Shown one piece after another: positions 7,391 through 16,060 of a DNA stretch of 64,000 nucleotides (position 1 is the first letter of the stretch; every line of letters begins with the position of its first letter). The translations under genes were made by a program, and so were the position numbers. This stretch comes from an uncultured Bacilli bacterium (GTDB taxonomy: Bacteria > Bacillota_I > Bacilli_A > RF39 > UBA660). The DNA lies in contig CAKOOO010000004.1 in assembly GCA_934098665.1 (NCBI GenBank), positions 1 to 64,000 on the forward strand. The letters are read 5' to 3'. The notes under the pieces are model-generated. The model saw nothing but the letters and a program-made list of their open reading frames with translations. It was not told the origin of the DNA and made no database searches.

Positions 7391-7927
7391 TTAAAATTTA
7401 ATTATCTCAAATACCGCTAAAATGATTATTATAAATAGCCCTATTATTTTAGCAAGTTTGCCTATTGTAGCATAAGCATATTTGCCCATATTTAATCCAA
7501 GTAGTGTAAAAACAGATGATACCATCATAAAAATTAAATAACCGAGATACGGATATTTTGTTAAATCATTAATGCCTATGCCTATTGTAAAACTATCCAT
7601 ACTTACCGTAAAAGAAAAAAGAATCATGTTAAAAAATGACAAATTAAATTTCTTTTCATTTTTACTAAATAAATCAATAAACATTTCTAAAGCAATAAAA
7701 ATAAATATACTAAAAAGTAAAATATTTGAAGGTATTTTAAAAAATAATTTTATTTTATTACCCATAATATTACCTAGTAATGGCATTACAAAATGAAATA
7801 TTCCAACCATTAAACTTAATTTAATATATTTTAATTTGTCACTATAAAATGTGCCAAGTGATAAAGCTAAAGAAAAAGTATCCATTGAAAGGGAAATTCC
7901 AATTAAAATAAGCAAAAATATATTCAT
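7391..7927 (-). CDS. mntP: MntP-family manganese efflux pump
   Basis: MntP exports Mn2+ and protects against manganese overload. The 178-aa protein has about six hydrophobic segments arranged as two three-helix repeats, each opening with a conserved acidic motif (LSMDTFSLAL near 13-22 and VSMDSFTIGI near 107-116). These intramembrane aspartates are the family signature. Only a poor ribosome-binding site precedes the ATG at 7927. Next upstream is spoIIR; in Bacillus mntP (ywlD) also lies between spoIIR and rpiB, which supports the call. Confidence 0.85.
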   Translation of the reverse strand: MNIFLLILIGISLSMDTFSLALSLGTFYSDKLKYIKLSLMVGIFHFVMPLLGNIMGNKIKLFFKIPSNILLFSIFIFIALEMFIDLFSKNEKKFNLSFFNMILFSFTVSMDSFTIGIGINDLTKYPYLGYLIFMMVSSVFTLLGLNMGKYAYATIGKLAKIIGLFIIIILAVFEIIKF

Positions 7928-7941
7928 ATTACATTTTATTT

Positions 7942-8439
7942 TTATTTATACTTATTTATGATTTTTTTTACATAAGACTCATATTCTACATTTTCATTAT
8001 TAGTATCAATTAAACAAAGTGGTGGAAATAAAACACACCAAAAATTATCTCCTTTTGCTTTATCTAAACTTATAACTAATGATTCATAATTTCCTTGTTC
8101 ATATAACACATTTTTATATTTTTTTTGTGGAAAATAATTATTCCCGTAATTAATTTGATAATCTACATTATAATTGTCTAAAATTTTTTTTATATTTGGA
8201 ATAGAGTTTTTTATTGAAGTTTTTGCTTCATCTATATTATTTACTTCGTTAATACTTTTAATAATTATTGGTAAGACATCTTCATTTATTTTTAGTTTTA
8301 ATATCTGATCATCTTTATCATTACTATTTGCAATAATTCTATATCTAATTGAGGACTTAGGAATAATTACTTCATCAGTTTTATTTGATAGCAAAACTAT
8401 AGCCATAAAAGCAAACAAAATAATTATAATTTTTTTCAT
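7942..8439 (-). CDS. spoIIR: Stage II sporulation protein R
   Basis: SpoIIR is secreted from the forespore and triggers the mother-cell protease SpoIIGA to process pro-sigma-E. The 165-aa protein has an N-terminal hydrophobic signal or anchor (about 4-18), the conserved IRYRIIANSNDKDDQ block (about 31-45) and the C-terminal FWCVLFPPLCL motif. It is shorter than the Bacillus protein (about 220 aa), mainly beyond the conserved core. GGTGATACT precedes the start. Its place directly after prmC matches Bacillus. Its presence implies that a sigma-F to sigma-E signalling pathway exists in the genome. Confidence 0.94.
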   Translation of the reverse strand: MKKIIIILFAFMAIVLLSNKTDEVIIPKSSIRYRIIANSNDKDDQILKLKINEDVLPIIIKSINEVNNIDEAKTSIKNSIPNIKKILDNYNVDYQINYGNNYFPQKKYKNVLYEQGNYESLVISLDKAKGDNFWCVLFPPLCLIDTNNENVEYESYVKKIINKYK

Positions 8440-8477
8440 AGTATCACCAAAAATATATTGTAAAAAAAATAGATATT

Positions 8478-9191
8478 TTATTCATTAATTATAAATAAAT
8501 ATCTATCTTTATTATTTAAATCTTTTTCTATAAGTACTTTTGATAATGGATAATAAAATTTTGCTATATTTTCAATTTCTTTTGCTTGATACTGCCCTAT
8601 TTCAAAAGCGATAATGTTTTTTGGTTTTAAAATTAATGTTGACTTTTTTAAAATAATTTTATAAAAATATAAACCATTATCTTTTGCAAATATTGCCATT
8701 TGTGGTTCATATTTTATTTTTTCATCTGTTGTTTCATTAAAACTAACATAAGGTGGATTTGAAATTAAAACATCAAATTTTTGATTTGAATAAAATTTTT
8801 CTATACTTTTACAAATAAAATTTATATCTAAATCTTTTCCATTTTCTTTTGCAATTTTTAAAGCATTTTTACTTTTGTCTATTGCAGTTATATTACAGTC
8901 AATTAATTGTTTTAAAAGTATACTTATACATCCGCTTCCCGTACCAATTTCTAATATATTTGGTTTTATAAAATTTCTTTTTTTAATATACTCTATGGTT
9001 TTAGAAATTAACAATTCAGTTTCAAAACGTGGTATTAATACATGTTTATTTACCTTAATTATTTGACCATAAAAATCTACATTGCCAATTATATACTGAA
9101 CAGGATAACCTTTTGAAAGCTTCTTTAATGCTTTTTTTTGTTTTTCTATCGGTACATATTTTTTTATTAAGTTAGCATCAAAATTATCCAT
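8478..9191 (-). CDS. prmC: Release factor glutamine methyltransferase
   Basis: PrmC methylates the glutamine of the GGQ motif of release factors using SAM. The 237-aa sequence has a short N-terminal recognition region including YIIGNVDFYG and IPRFETELL, the SAM motif EIGTGSGC, and the catalytic NPPY tetrapeptide in ISNPPYVSF. It is about 45 aa shorter than the Bacillus enzyme, mostly at the N-terminus. It overlaps the prfA stop in a TAATG junction behind GAAGGAATT, so enzyme and substrate are translationally coupled. Confidence 0.95.
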   Translation of the reverse strand: MDNFDANLIKKYVPIEKQKKALKKLSKGYPVQYIIGNVDFYGQIIKVNKHVLIPRFETELLISKTIEYIKKRNFIKPNILEIGTGSGCISILLKQLIDCNITAIDKSKNALKIAKENGKDLDINFICKSIEKFYSNQKFDVLISNPPYVSFNETTDEKIKYEPQMAIFAKDNGLYFYKIILKKSTLILKPKNIIAFEIGQYQAKEIENIAKFYYPLSKVLIEKDLNNKDRYLFIINE

Positions 9192-10249
9192 TATTTAATT
9201 CCTTCGAGTTTTAACCTCATATCTTCATTTATTAAAGCCTCAATAATTGGGTCTAAATAACCATCCATAACTCTATCAAGCTCCATAATAGAAAAATTTA
9301 TACGATGATCTGTAACACGATTTTGTGGATAATTATATGTTCTTATTTTTTCACTACGATCGCCTGAACCAATTTTGCTTTTTCTTTCACTTTGTTCTTT
9401 ATTATTCTTTTCTTCCTCTAAAGCGGAATTAATTTTAATTTTTAATAATTCCATTGCTCTTTCTTTATTTTTTAATTGACTTCTTTCTTCTTGACAAGTT
9501 ACTACAACGCCAGTTGGAATATGTGTTATTCGTACAGCCGAATTACTTGTATTTACGCTTTGTCCGCCAGCACCTGATGAATGATAAACATCAATTTTTA
9601 AATCATTTTCATCTATATTAATACTTACATTATCATATTTTGGCATAACAAGTACCGTGGCAGTTGATGTGTGAACTCTTCCTTGATTTTCTGTTTCAGG
9701 AACTCTTTGAACTCTATGAGAACCACTTTCATATTTTAATTTTGAATATACATCTTTTCCTTTAATAATATATTCAATTTGAGAAAAGCCTCCGGAGGTT
9801 CCCTCTACACTATGAATTATTTCAATTTTCCAGTTATTTTTTTCAGCATAATATGAATACATTCTAAACAAATCACCGGCAAAAATATTAGCTTCATCTC
9901 CACCAGCTGCGCCACGTATTTCCATTATTACATCCTTGCCATCATTTTCGTCTTTTGGAACTAATAATATTTCAAGTTTTTTTATTAAATTTTCTTTTGT
10001 GTTTTCAAGTGAAGTTAACTCTTCATCTGCCATTTCTTTAAAATCAGGATCTTCTAACATAGCTTTTGTACTTTCAATATTATCAAGTACTTCTTTATAT
10101 TCTTTATATGTATTTACAATTTCCTCTAAATCGCTTTTTTCTTTAGAATAATTTTTTAGTAGTTCATAATTATTTAGTACTTCTTCAGTAGTTAATTTTT
10201 CTGTTAATTCATTATATTTTTCTAAACATGCATCTAATCTATTAATCAT
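9191..10249 (-). CDS. prfA: Peptide chain release factor 1
   Basis: RF1 recognises UAA and UAG stops and triggers peptide release. At 352 aa it is normal in length. The stop-codon recognition region reads HRVQRVPETENQGR with a PxT-type tripeptide, and the peptidyl-transferase motif GGQ lies in SSGAGGQSVNTSNSAVR. The start at 10249 has GGTGAAAAT upstream. It heads prfA-prmC-spoIIR-mntP, the Bacillus order. Most genes here end in TAA or TAG, with some TGA. Confidence 0.97.
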   Translation of the reverse strand: MINRLDACLEKYNELTEKLTTEEVLNNYELLKNYSKEKSDLEEIVNTYKEYKEVLDNIESTKAMLEDPDFKEMADEELTSLENTKENLIKKLEILLVPKDENDGKDVIMEIRGAAGGDEANIFAGDLFRMYSYYAEKNNWKIEIIHSVEGTSGGFSQIEYIIKGKDVYSKLKYESGSHRVQRVPETENQGRVHTSTATVLVMPKYDNVSINIDENDLKIDVYHSSGAGGQSVNTSNSAVRITHIPTGVVVTCQEERSQLKNKERAMELLKIKINSALEEEKNNKEQSERKSKIGSGDRSEKIRTYNYPQNRVTDHRINFSIMELDRVMDGYLDPIIEALINEDMRLKLEGIK

Positions 10250-10263
10250 ATTTTCACCATTTC

Positions 10264-10701
10264 TTACATGTTTTGTTCATCATCTTCATCAACTATCATA
10301 AAGTCAGATAATTCATCATCATTTTCAGTAACATCATCTTCTTCAGAGGAATTATCATAAAAAATATCTTCATTATCTTCATCATTATCACTAGTTTCTG
10401 AACTATCTTCTTCTACTTCTAAATTATCTTCTTCATCGATAATAACTTTTGGTGTATGATTTTTTCTTAAATCACAATATCCTTTTTCTAATACTAAAAA
10501 TTCTTTATTGGTAGAAATTAAATCATAGAAATCCGCTACTTTATTTTCAAATTCACTTTCAGACATATTTTTTAATTCACAAATTTTCTTAAAAATATCC
10601 ACAATTTTCATTTTAGAAGTTTTATTACTTAAAATAATTTGAGCAAGTTCCTCGTAACTTAAATTTTCAATATCTTCTTTTGTTAAATCTTTTATTTTCA
10701 T
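10264..10701 (-). CDS. rpoE: DNA-directed RNA polymerase delta subunit
   Basis: RpoE (delta) is an RNA polymerase subunit typical of Bacilli that increases polymerase recycling and promoter selectivity. The 145-aa protein has an N-terminal HARE-HTH fold (about 1-85, with LSYEELAQIIL and the KNMSESEFENKVADFYDLI block) and a very acidic, disordered C-terminal tail (about 90-145, nearly all Asp, Glu, Ser and Asn). Two-part architecture and length fit well. It starts 1 bp after the argS stop codon, so it is co-transcribed with argS. Confidence 0.93.
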   Translation of the reverse strand: MKIKDLTKEDIENLSYEELAQIILSNKTSKMKIVDIFKKICELKNMSESEFENKVADFYDLISTNKEFLVLEKGYCDLRKNHTPKVIIDEEDNLEVEEDSSETSDNDEDNEDIFYDNSSEEDDVTENDDELSDFMIVDEDDEQNM

Positions 10702-10702
10702 T

Positions 10703-12313
10703 TTACATCCTTTCCTGTGGTACTACACCTATTAAATTTAATGCATTAAATAAAGTTATTTTAACACAAGTTATTAAATTAATATTTTCTTTTGTTTTTT
10801 CTTCATCTTCGCTAATTATTTTTTCATTTTCATAATAATTATGGAAAAGTGAAGCAAGTTCATACGTATAATTTGCAATTATATGTGGCATTTTTTTATT
10901 GCAAGCACTTTTTACAACATCATTAAATTTATAAAGACAAGTAAGCAATTTATATGCATTGTCATTATTTAAATTTGTATAATCATCTAAAAGTTTAATT
11001 TCATTTTCATATTTTTTTAGTATTGAGCAAATTCTTGCGTATGCGTAACAAATATAATACACTTGATTTTCATTTGACTTCGACCTTGCTAAATCTATAT
11101 CAAAGTCCATTTGGGTATCAAGTGAAGATTTTGAAAAATAAAATCTAACCGCATTAACAGATGTATCATCAATTAAATCTTTTAAAGTAATTATTTTTCC
11201 TGTTCTTTTGTGCATAGTAACAACTTCATGATTTTGAATTATTCTTACTAATTGTAATAATTTTACATCAATACATTCATCATTAAGTCCTAAAGCTTTA
11301 ATAGCACTTTTAAGTCTTGCAACATAGCCATGGTGATCTGTTCCAAGTACATCGATAATTTGCGTAAATCCTCTTTTTATTTTATCTTCATGATATAAAA
11401 TATCAGGAAGTAAATAAGTATTTGTACCATCACTTTTTATTAGAACATGGTCTTGGTCATCATATAATGCACTACTTTTAAACCATATAGCACCATCTTT
11501 TTCATATATATAGCCATTTTCTTTCATTTTAGCTATTGCATCAGAAAAACTATATTTTTCATAAATAGATTTTTCTGACGTAATAACATCATATTCTATT
11601 CTATATTCTTTTAAATGTGTAAAAATAATATCAGTTAAATATTTTGTAGAGTATTTTTTTATAAAATCAAAATCTTTATCAACATATAAATTACCATAAT
11701 TTTCATATAATTTATTTGCAATATCATATATTTCTTTACCAGGATATCCATTTTCAGGAAATTCATTTTCTATACCACATAAAGTTAGATATCTACTGTA
11801 AACACTATTTGCAAGTTTGTTTATTTGATTCCCGGCATCATTTAAATAATATTCCTTTGTAACATCATATCCACAAAATGACATAATTCTTGCAAGAGAA
11901 TCACCATATGCACCTCCCCTTGCATTTCCCATATGTAAAATACCAGTTGGGTTTGCAGAAACAAATTCTATATTTACCTTTTCTTTTTTACCAATATCAC
12001 TAGCACCATAACTATCTTTGTTTGTTAGAATTACATTAATATTATCAAGTAAATAATCTTTTGATAAATAAAAATTAATAAATCCGGGAGATGCTATTTT
12101 TATTTCTTTAATAAAATCTGAACTTATGTTATCTTTCACTAATTGTGCAAATTTTAAAGGGTTCATATTAAGTTTTTTTGCATTTTTTAAAGCAACATTT
12201 GAACTATAATCGCCATTTTCTCTAATTTTTGGTATTTCAAGAGAAATATTTTCATCTTCAACACCAATTTGTTTTAAAGAATTTTCTATTAAATTAATTA
12301 ATTTTTCCTTCAT
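10703..12313 (-). CDS. argS: Arginyl-tRNA synthetase
   Basis: A class I aminoacyl-tRNA synthetase of 536 aa that charges tRNA-Arg. The HIGH-type motif is in SANPTGILHMGNARGG and the KMSKS-equivalent is HKRTGKIITL in the C-terminal half, followed by an alpha-helical anticodon-binding domain ending LNLIGVVPQERM, a typical ArgRS C-terminus. The start at 12313 has AGAAAGGATGG upstream. An extended -10 promoter lies at 12355-12363. It leads argS-rpoE. It is divergent from the PBP gene. Confidence 0.97.
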   Translation of the reverse strand: MKEKLINLIENSLKQIGVEDENISLEIPKIRENGDYSSNVALKNAKKLNMNPLKFAQLVKDNISSDFIKEIKIASPGFINFYLSKDYLLDNINVILTNKDSYGASDIGKKEKVNIEFVSANPTGILHMGNARGGAYGDSLARIMSFCGYDVTKEYYLNDAGNQINKLANSVYSRYLTLCGIENEFPENGYPGKEIYDIANKLYENYGNLYVDKDFDFIKKYSTKYLTDIIFTHLKEYRIEYDVITSEKSIYEKYSFSDAIAKMKENGYIYEKDGAIWFKSSALYDDQDHVLIKSDGTNTYLLPDILYHEDKIKRGFTQIIDVLGTDHHGYVARLKSAIKALGLNDECIDVKLLQLVRIIQNHEVVTMHKRTGKIITLKDLIDDTSVNAVRFYFSKSSLDTQMDFDIDLARSKSNENQVYYICYAYARICSILKKYENEIKLLDDYTNLNNDNAYKLLTCLYKFNDVVKSACNKKMPHIIANYTYELASLFHNYYENEKIISEDEEKTKENINLITCVKITLFNALNLIGVVPQERM

Positions 12314-12354
12314 TTTTCCATCCTTTCTGGGGGTTTTTCTTTTTTTTCTAGAAC

Positions 12355-12363
12355 ATTATAGCA
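12355..12363 (-). promoter_or_regulatory. Extended -10 promoter for argS
   Basis: On the minus strand TGC-TATAAT (12363-12355), a perfect -10 with TG extension. The -35 region is poor. It is about 42 bp upstream of the argS start in the 115-bp divergent gap with the PBP gene. Confidence 0.6.
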
Positions 12364-12428
12364 TACATATAATAAAAATGCACTCATATTTTTATTTTTT
12401 TTATTAATACTAATAAAAGGTGAAGAAA

Positions 12429-14375
12429 ATGACTGTTTTAAAAAGTTTTTATAAACTATCATTGTTTTTATTTTTTTCTATATTAGTAATTATTATTGGA
12501 TTATATTCTTATGCCTATTTTTCACCTGCAATAAAACTAGATTCTCATCACACATATACGTTATATGATAAAGATGAAAATGTTTTTTATGAAAATAACA
12601 ATAGATGGGCTAATTTAAATGAAATATCAAATAACTTAAAAAATGCGGTTATTTCAGTTGAAGATAAAAATTTTTATAATCATAATGGATTTGACTATTT
12701 AAGAATTATAAAAGCTATGTTTAAAAATTTAAAATATAAAAAAATAGTTGAAGGTGGTAGTACTATATCTCAGCAATATATAAAAAATGCATATCTTGAT
12801 TTTGATAAAACTTGGTCAAGAAAAATTAAAGAAGCTATGATGACTCTAAATCTTGAAATGCATTATTCTAAAGATGATATACTAAAAGCTTATCTTAATA
12901 CAATTAATTACGGTCTTGGCAATTATGGAATTGTAAGCGCCACTAAATTTTATTTTAATAAAAATGTAGATGAATTAACTTTAGAAGAATCCCTTATTTT
13001 AGCGGGAATTCCAAAAAATCCCAGTAATTATAACCCGGCATCAAATTATGAAAAAAGTATTCAAAGAGCAAAAGTTGTCGCTTTATCTATGCTAAATAAT
13101 GGTTATCTTTCCAAAGAAAAATATGATAATTTATTTAAAAATGATATTAAAATTTATGGACAAAAAAATGGTGATAATCTTCAGATGATTGATTATTATG
13201 AAGATGGAGTTTATTATGAACTTAAAAATGTAATTGGTTTTTCTGATCAGGAAATAGTTTCAGGGAATTATAAGATTTATACAAATTTAGATATAGATAT
13301 TCAAAAGAAAATGGAAGAAGAATTACTAAATAATATATCCGATGAAAAAATGCAAATGGCCTCTATTGTAGTTGAACCTAATACGGGTAAAATTATTGCT
13401 TTGTCTGGAGGTAGAAACTATAATAAAAGTCAGTATAATAGAGCAATAAGTGCGAAAAGACAAGTTGGTTCAACAATGAAACCAATACTATACTATGGAG
13501 CATTAAATAATGGTATGACTTCATCATCAACATTTTTAAGTCAATATACTACTTTTAATTTATCAAATGGTAAAACTTATTCACCTAAAAATTACGGAAA
13601 TATTTATGGGAATAAAGATATTACAATGGCAGCGGCAATTGCTTATTCAGATAATATTTATGCAGTTAAAACAAACATCTTTTTAGGGGTAGATAAACTA
13701 ATTAATACTGCAAAGCAAATTGGTATTAAGGAAAAACTTCAAAATGTTGCTTCTTTAGCACTTGGTACAAGTGAATTAAATATGCTTGATTTTGCTACAG
13801 GATATACTACTTTTGCAAGCGGAGGATACAAAAAAGATTTATATTTTATAGAGAAAATTATTGATAAAAATGATAAAATTATATATAAACACGAAAAAAC
13901 TAATGATTTAGTTCTAAATCCAAATTATGTATATATTTTAAATGAAGTATTAACAAGTACGACTTCTTCATCTTTTATTGATTATAATACTCCGACTGCT
14001 TTAAATATTGCATCAAAGCTTAAAAGAAAATATGCTTTTAAAACCGGAACAACTGATTCGGATTACTGGGCTGTAGGTTACAATAAAGATCTTCTTACTA
14101 TAATGTGGGCAGGATATGATGATAATAGTAATATTGCTTTAAAAGTTGGAATGGAAGTAAAAAATGCATGGGCCAATTTAGTATCTTATATTCAAGATGA
14201 TGAAAAAAATTCTTGGTATGAAATACCTAATAACGTTGTAGGGTTAATGCTTAATTCAATTACTGGTAAACCTTCATCTGATTCTAAAAATATGACAATG
14301 TTTTATTATTTAAAGGGTAGCGAACCCGAATATGAAGTAAGTAAGTACAAAAAAAAGGAAGATACAACTTCCTAA
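12429..14375 (+). CDS. mrcA: Class A penicillin-binding protein (transglycosylase/transpeptidase)
   Basis: A bifunctional peptidoglycan synthase of 648 aa. One membrane segment (about 8-28) is followed by the GT51 transglycosylase domain, with catalytic E78 in SVEDKNFYNHNG and GGSTISQQ at 109-116. The penicillin-binding domain has the nucleophile S348 and K351 in GSTMKP, SDN at 407-409 and KTGT at 538-541. An ATG at 12429 behind AAGGTGA is preferred to the GTG at 12420, which lacks a ribosome-binding site. It is one of few genes on the left arm transcribed against the replication fork. Its last codons contain the terminator of the convergent noc/parB gene, and the two genes overlap by 4 bp at their ends. 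Confidence 0.95.
   Translation: MTVLKSFYKLSLFLFFSILVIIIGLYSYAYFSPAIKLDSHHTYTLYDKDENVFYENNNRWANLNEISNNLKNAVISVEDKNFYNHNGFDYLRIIKAMFKNLKYKKIVEGGSTISQQYIKNAYLDFDKTWSRKIKEAMMTLNLEMHYSKDDILKAYLNTINYGLGNYGIVSATKFYFNKNVDELTLEESLILAGIPKNPSNYNPASNYEKSIQRAKVVALSMLNNGYLSKEKYDNLFKNDIKIYGQKNGDNLQMIDYYEDGVYYELKNVIGFSDQEIVSGNYKIYTNLDIDIQKKMEEELLNNISDEKMQMASIVVEPNTGKIIALSGGRNYNKSQYNRAISAKRQVGSTMKPILYYGALNNGMTSSSTFLSQYTTFNLSNGKTYSPKNYGNIYGNKDITMAAAIAYSDNIYAVKTNIFLGVDKLINTAKQIGIKEKLQNVASLALGTSELNMLDFATGYTTFASGGYKKDLYFIEKIIDKNDKIIYKHEKTNDLVLNPNYVYILNEVLTSTTSSSFIDYNTPTALNIASKLKRKYAFKTGTTDSDYWAVGYNKDLLTIMWAGYDDNSNIALKVGMEVKNAWANLVSYIQDDEKNSWYEIPNNVVGLMLNSITGKPSSDSKNMTMFYYLKGSEPEYEVSKYKKKEDTTS
14349..14372 (-). 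terminator. Rho-independent terminator of noc/parB
   Basis: Stem GGAAG/CTTCC (14357-14361 with 14368-14372) followed on the minus strand by U8 (14349-14356). It is embedded in the 3' end of the convergent PBP gene. Confidence 0.7.
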
Positions 14376-15283
14376 TTGCTATTTGGTGGTAAAAAATCTA
14401 AACTATCTATATCTTCATGGTTTGATTTCTCTTTCGGAGTAATAACTGAATTAAAATTTAAATATGAATTTGTAAAAGGATTTTTCGTTTCATCAAAACT
14501 CATATTTGCTTTTTCATCCTCTAAATCATTAAAAAATCTATTTTCCTTTTTTGTTCCTAAATTAATAATATCAGTTTGCATTGAACCCATATTTTCTATT
14601 GGTTCTATAAGTGGTACTTTTATATCAGTAGCCTCATTTTTTATTTTGTTGATATCAATATTATATCCATTTATTTCACTACCATATTCTTTTGATAATT
14701 TAGCCTCTAAATCTTTTACATTTAAGCGATTATCAATTATTTCATGTAACCATTTGACTTGTTCATTTGGTTCTTTTAATTTCATTAAACTTCTCGCATG
14801 TCTTTCGGATATTTTATTTGCCAAAAGTGCATCTTGAATTTCTTGAGGTAATGTTAACAATTTTAATTTTTGTTCCATTAAACTAAGTGGTATCCCTAAT
14901 TTATGAGCAAACATTTCTTTACTCATAAAACCAACTTTTAAAAGTGCTTCATAAGATTTTGCTTCTTCAATAGGATTAAGTTCTTTTCGTTGAACATTTT
15001 CAGCGATAGCAACCTCGGCGCTTTTTTTATCATCTATTCTAGCTAAAACCGCAGGTACACTCGTTAATCCGGCAATTTTTGCTGCTTTATATCTTCTTTC
15101 TCCTGCGATTATTTCGTATTTTTCACCTATTCTTCGAAGTACAAGTGGTTGAATTATTCCATAAGTTTTAATAGAGGCCGCTAAATCCTTTAATGCATCA
15201 TCATCAAAAACTAATCGTGGTTGCATGCGATTAGGTATTATATCTTCAATGGCAATATTTAAAACATTAGAATCAAAATTCAT
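14372..15283 (-). CDS. noc: ParB/Noc-family CTPase DNA-binding protein (Noc-like by position and helix-turn-helix)
   Basis: A 303-aa ParB-family protein. ParB/Noc proteins load at palindromic sites, bind CTP and slide as clamps to organise the origin region or protect the nucleoid. CTP-binding motifs are GIIQPLVLRR (42-51), GERRYKAAK (61-69) and ENVQRKELNP (95-104). The DNA-binding region (119-190) resembles Noc (ISERHARSLMKLK). The four positions that separate ParB from Noc specificity read L133, K139, T144 and R161, a mixture. The N-terminus is short, without the Noc membrane-binding helix, and the Asn/Asp-rich C-terminus (from about 215) does not resemble the usual dimerisation domain. Its place after rsmG is that of noc in Bacillus. 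No parA is next to it. Confidence 0.85.
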   Translation of the reverse strand: MNFDSNVLNIAIEDIIPNRMQPRLVFDDDALKDLAASIKTYGIIQPLVLRRIGEKYEIIAGERRYKAAKIAGLTSVPAVLARIDDKKSAEVAIAENVQRKELNPIEEAKSYEALLKVGFMSKEMFAHKLGIPLSLMEQKLKLLTLPQEIQDALLANKISERHARSLMKLKEPNEQVKWLHEIIDNRLNVKDLEAKLSKEYGSEINGYNIDINKIKNEATDIKVPLIEPIENMGSMQTDIINLGTKKENRFFNDLEDEKANMSFDETKNPFTNSYLNFNSVITPKEKSNHEDIDSLDFLPPNSN

Positions 15284-15311
15284 ATTAGCCCCTTCTTATT
15301 TTGCTAACACT

Positions 15312-15340
15312 ATCATAACCTAAAAATGATTATTTTTCAA
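15312..15340 (-). promoter_or_regulatory. Sigma-A promoter of noc/parB
   Basis: On the minus strand TTGAAA (15340-15335), 17-bp spacer, TATGAT (15317-15312). The -35 lies in the loop of the upstream terminator hairpin, so termination of rsmG and initiation of noc share the same DNA. Confidence 0.7.
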
Positions 15341-15351
15341 TAATCATTTTT
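15322..15351 (-). terminator. Terminator-like hairpin after rsmG
   Basis: Near-perfect 13-bp inverted repeat (AAAAATGATTATT 15322-15334 with AATAATCATTTTT 15339-15351) with the U-stretch forming the stem end. It lies immediately after rsmG and overlaps the noc promoter. Confidence 0.55.
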
Positions 15352-16060
15352 AAATATTTAATTTTTTTTGTCTATTTTCACTATTTCTTTTTAGTGTTCC
15401 ATAATTAACACTTTTATTACTATTATTATTCTTAGTTAATATATATAATGTTCTATCACTTTCTAATAAAAAATAATTAAATTTTTCTATTGTTTTTACA
15501 TTTAACTGCTTACTATATTTCTTTAAAAGTTTATATTCACCTTCATAATTTCCTTTCATTAAAATAACTTTACCTGTAACTTTGATAAAAGGAAGTGATA
15601 ATGATGTAATAATATCAACATAAGAAACTGCTCTTGAAACGCATAAATCAAACTCATTAAAATGATTTAGCATGAAATTTTCTGCTCTATCGCATACTGT
15701 AATTACATCAGTTATATTAAGTTTTTCTAATAACATATTTATAAATGTTATTTTTTTATTATTTGAATCAAGAACTGTAAGTTTAATATCTGGATAAAAA
15801 ATTTTTAAAACAATACCAGGAAAACCCGCACCTGAACCAATATCAAGTATAGTTTGATTAGATAAATTTACTGCTTTTGAAACCATTAGAGAGTCCAAAA
15901 AATGTTTAAAATATACTTCTTTTTTATCTGTAATTGTTGTTAAATTAGTATGATTATTGTACTCTATTAAAAAACTATAATAAATATCTAATTTTTTTAA
16001 TTTATCTTCGTCATAAAGAATATTATTTTTCTTTAATTTATTTATAAAATCATTAATCAT
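15350..16060 (-). CDS. rsmG: 16S rRNA (guanine527-N7)-methyltransferase
   Basis: RsmG (GidB) methylates G527 of 16S rRNA with SAM. The 236-aa protein has the SAM motif DIGSGAGFPGIV at about 74-85, the family FKHFLDSL segment before it, and CVSRAVS further on. The ATG at 16060 is preferred because AAGGAA is then about 10 bp upstream; the ATG at 16069 would be too close. It overlaps the stop of mnmG by 8 bp. The order mnmE-mnmG-rsmG-noc is the origin-proximal order of Firmicutes. Confidence 0.95.
   Translation of the reverse strand: MINDFINKLKKNNILYDEDKLKKLDIYYSFLIEYNNHTNLTTITDKKEVYFKHFLDSLMVSKAVNLSNQTILDIGSGAGFPGIVLKIFYPDIKLTVLDSNNKKITFINMLLEKLNITDVITVCDRAENFMLNHFNEFDLCVSRAVSYVDIITSLSLPFIKVTGKVILMKGNYEGEYKLLKKYSKQLNVKTIEKFNYFLLESDRTLYILTKNNNSNKSVNYGTLKRNSENRQKKLNI

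Noticed and set aside
14376..14837. 153-aa open frame on the plus strand inside noc/parB
   Set aside because: Shadow of a clear ParB-family gene; no ribosome-binding site and no family similarity.
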